Assembly: GCA_016235065.1 (NCBI GenBank)
Contig: JACRMB010000001.1
Span: forward strand, 1 to 64,000
DNA from: Actinomycetota bacterium
GTDB taxonomy: Bacteria; Actinomycetota; Thermoleophilia; BMS3ABIN01
Direction of reading: 5' to 3'
Length of the DNA: 64,000 bases
Shown piece after piece: positions 62,645 to 64,000 of this stretch (position 1 is the first letter of the stretch; each line of letters begins with the position of its first letter). Under the pieces are notes generated by a model, which saw nothing but the letters and a program-made list of their open reading frames with translations, ran no database searches and had not been told where the DNA came from. A program made the position numbers and the translations under genes.

Positions 62645-62680
62645 GTTTCGAAGTATAGTGGAAGTAAATCTCCCTGTCAA
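62639..62680 (-). promoter_or_regulatory. arsRM promoter and putative ArsR operator
   Basis: Minus-strand TTGACA (62680-62675), a 17-nt spacer and TATACT (62657-62652) form a near-consensus promoter. The imperfect palindrome TTCGAAACATGTCGAA begins inside the gap and covers the ATG (62644), the predicted start site. Confidence 0.82.
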
Positions 62681-62731
62681 GATATGTATGAGAACGGTGG
62701 ACCTGACTGAATGCTGTTAGAATTCTTCCTG

Positions 62732-62998
62732 TCAGCTGAACCGGCGAACAGCCCTAGCGTGCGCTCTGGCCTCCTCCTCAGCTCTGTTGCGCGGAGGGCT
62801 GGCGGTCACGAGAGAGTCAATAAGCTTCGAGGAAGCCTGCGCAATCTCGCTCACCGCTCGCTCGTACACCTTCTCGTTCGCGGCAGAAGGCTTGGCAAAT
62901 CCGCTGATCTTTCTTACGTACTGAAGCGCCGCATTTCTGACTTCCTCCTCTGTGACTGGAGGTTCGTAGTTGAATAGCGGCTTGATGTTTCTGCACAT
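62732..62998 (-). CDS. DUF2277 family protein
   Basis: From ATG 62998 (GGAGG upstream) the 88-residue protein begins MCRNIKPLFNYEPPVTEEEV and has ALQYVRKISGFAKPSAANE, the DUF2277 signature. The Cys near the start is conserved. The family is small, soluble and of unknown function. It lies 28 bases after the DUF1801 gene on the same strand. Confidence 0.9.
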   Translation of the reverse strand: MCRNIKPLFNYEPPVTEEEVRNAALQYVRKISGFAKPSAANEKVYERAVSEIAQASSKLIDSLVTASPPRNRAEEEARAHARAVRRFS

Positions 62999-63026
62999 GG
63001 TGCCCTCCATTCACACGAGGATCGCC

Positions 63027-63482
63027 TCAGCTCACCGCTTTCTTCACGAGCGCGATTATCTTCGCCCCTTCGGTGGCGGTCAATTCCTTCAGCGCGTACG
63101 CGGTCGGCCACATGGAACCTTCGTCGAGGTTCGCCTCGTCGCTGAAGCCTAATGTCGAATACCTCGCTTTGAACTTCTGCGCGCTCTGGAAGAAACATAC
63201 GACCTTGCCACCTTTGGCATACGCGGGCATCCCGTACCAGGTTTTTGGCGTGAGGGCCGGTGCGCTGGCTTTGATGATGTCATGGAGCTGCGTGGCCATG
63301 GAGCGATCCGGTTCCGGCAGCTCGGCGATCTTGGCGAGCACAGCGGTTTCGCCTTCAGCATTGCCCGAACCTAGCTCCTGGGCGCGCTCCTTCATCGCAG
63401 CCATTTCCTCGTCGGAGAATCCCTTGGACATCTTTTTGATCGGGATTCTGGTGGTCTTCTTCGTGTCCTTCTTCGAGTTCAT
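63027..63482 (-). CDS. DUF1801 family protein
   Basis: The 151-residue protein has a basic start, a charged linker and the DUF1801 domain (about 55-150), with [39 protein letters not shown] and [16 protein letters not shown]. (The second is read as [10 protein letters not shown] plus [10 protein letters not shown].) The family resembles YdhG/CyaY-like folds and is sometimes called an iron chaperone, without proof here. It probably shares a transcript with the DUF2277 gene. Confidence 0.85.
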   Translation of the reverse strand: MNSKKDTKKTTRIPIKKMSKGFSDEEMAAMKERAQELGSGNAEGETAVLAKIAELPEPDRSMATQLHDIIKASAPALTPKTWYGMPAYAKGGKVVCFFQSAQKFKARYSTLGFSDEANLDEGSMWPTAYALKELTATEGAKIIALVKKAVS

Positions 63483-63863
63483 GGCAACCTCCTCAGCATA
63501 TGGACTTGAATATATCCCCTATATTCACCTGAGTAACATATTCATTCTCAAGATAAAGAACATCGGGCAAACAGAAGCCAGGATCCTCTCAATGGAGGAA
63601 ATACCGATTTCAGATAATTACTCCATGGTTCTGTTAACGAAAATGGAAATCTGAAATGGCTTAACAAGTCATTTTTCAAAGGTCGGAGTTTGGTGGACCT
63701 ATTCTTCTTTTTACCACGTCAGTCCCTGCTTTGATTGCTCCTCTTGGTGACTCCATGACAATTTACATAACCATTACATTTAGACAACATTTCTCAATAT
63801 TTTTACGTATACCATTAAGTAACCATTAGTTAATTGTTGATCTCATTTTGTTGAAAGGAAGAA
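63483..63863. other. AT-rich gap before the MacB-like permease
   Basis: No convincing gene. The plus-strand frame that ends at 63654 has no supporting ribosome site after 63481. The segment 63754-63863 is AT-rich and holds direct repeats (next entry) and the ribosome site of the permease gene. Confidence 0.5.
63768..63828 (+). promoter_or_regulatory. CCATTA direct repeats upstream of the permease gene
   Basis: CCATTA occurs at 63771-63776, 63812-63817 and 63823-63828. The last two are 11 bases apart and the first 41 bases away, all on the same face of the helix. Tandem 11-bp repeats are the usual layout of OmpR/PhoB-type response-regulator sites. Which regulator binds is unknown. Confidence 0.45.
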
Positions 63864-64000
63864 GATGAATTCATTTACTCGAGGAATAAGGAACGCGTTC
63901 AGGAACATCATCAGAACAAGTTCGGTGGTGGTCATCCTGGCCATCAGCATCGGTCTCGCCCTGATCATGTTGATTTCGTTATTTGCCGTCAATGACCGCA
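63864..64000 (+). CDS. MacB/FtsX-like ABC transporter permease, 5' end only
   Basis: The frame opens at ATG 63864, with AAGGAAG upstream, and runs off the window (45 residues seen). It begins NSFTRGIRNAFRNIIRTSSVV and enters a hydrophobic helix VILAISIGLALIMLISLFAV (the start is read as NSFTRGIRNAFRN plus IIRTSSVV). A short basic start, Arg-rich amphipathic stretch and first helix of this kind are typical of MacB/FtsX permeases. The partner ATPase is not in the window. Confidence 0.6.

Noticed and set aside
63481-63654. Small plus-strand ORF after the DUF1801 gene
   Set aside because: Its ATG overlaps the divergent start codon of the DUF1801 gene and there is no ribosome site.

Overview
The window reads as chromosomal DNA (about 58-60 % GC by eye) from a deep-branching actinobacterium. 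I infer this from a UPF0182 membrane protein, a DUF4115/RodZ-like HTH protein, RNase Y and RNase J together, an FtsK-(RodZ-like)-pgsA-cinA-thpR-recA-rny gene order, menaquinone genes and many TTG/GTG starts. The exact class cannot be fixed without a search. No rRNA, tRNA, CRISPR array, prophage or insertion sequence was seen.

Layout. 1-9.4 kb (minus strand): rny (cut by the window edge), recA, thpR, a MazF-type toxin and its ribbon-helix-helix antitoxin, a hybrid histidine kinase, a GPP34 protein, cinA, pgsA and a RodZ-like protein. 9.5-15.5 kb (plus): a complete hypABFCDE set for NiFe-hydrogenase maturation, without hydrogenase subunits. 15.6-17.7 kb (plus): a c-di-AMP (ydaO-type) riboswitch with its own terminator in front of a KimA-type potassium importer. 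17.7-34.5 kb (minus): a DUF2723 membrane glycosyltransferase, ftsK, RNase J, dapA, dapB, polyprenyl diphosphate synthase, menG, ubiX, a DUF72 protein, a GAF/GGDEF diguanylate cyclase, lepA and murJ. 34.6-35.5 kb (plus): a TauE/SafE permease behind a leader that looks like an attenuator or orphan riboswitch. 35.9-46 kb: UPF0182, rpsT (S20 with a very long acidic tail), a HEAT-repeat protein, a rhodanese, holA, comEC and comEA. 46-64 kb: a repeat-rich leuS 3' region, leuS, small and secreted proteins, a DUF438/hemerythrin/PAS sensor, an LVIVD propeller protein, a VOC protein, a run of DUF4386/DUF6326 membrane genes beside a MalT-like LuxR regulator, an arsR-arsM arsenic module, DUF2277 and DUF1801 proteins, and the start of a MacB/FtsX-like permease.

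How it works together. The hyp genes appear to sit inside an otherwise conserved ftsK-pgsA-cinA-recA neighbourhood, suggesting insertion. dapA/dapB (lysine and peptidoglycan), murJ and the RodZ-like protein serve the envelope. The prenyl synthase, MenG and UbiX serve quinones. comEA, comEC and holA are adjacent, as in many bacteria.

The most interesting unexplained signals are non-coding: a compact candidate sRNA with a C-rich centre (30892-30972), a candidate riboswitch/attenuator before tauE (34613-34756), two GNRA-capped hairpins sharing an identical 17-nt box between comEA and comEC, a three-armed repeat after leuS, and several genes (luxR-type, arsR, leuS) whose -10 boxes imply leaderless or nearly leaderless mRNAs. 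The S20 tail is the most unusual protein feature.
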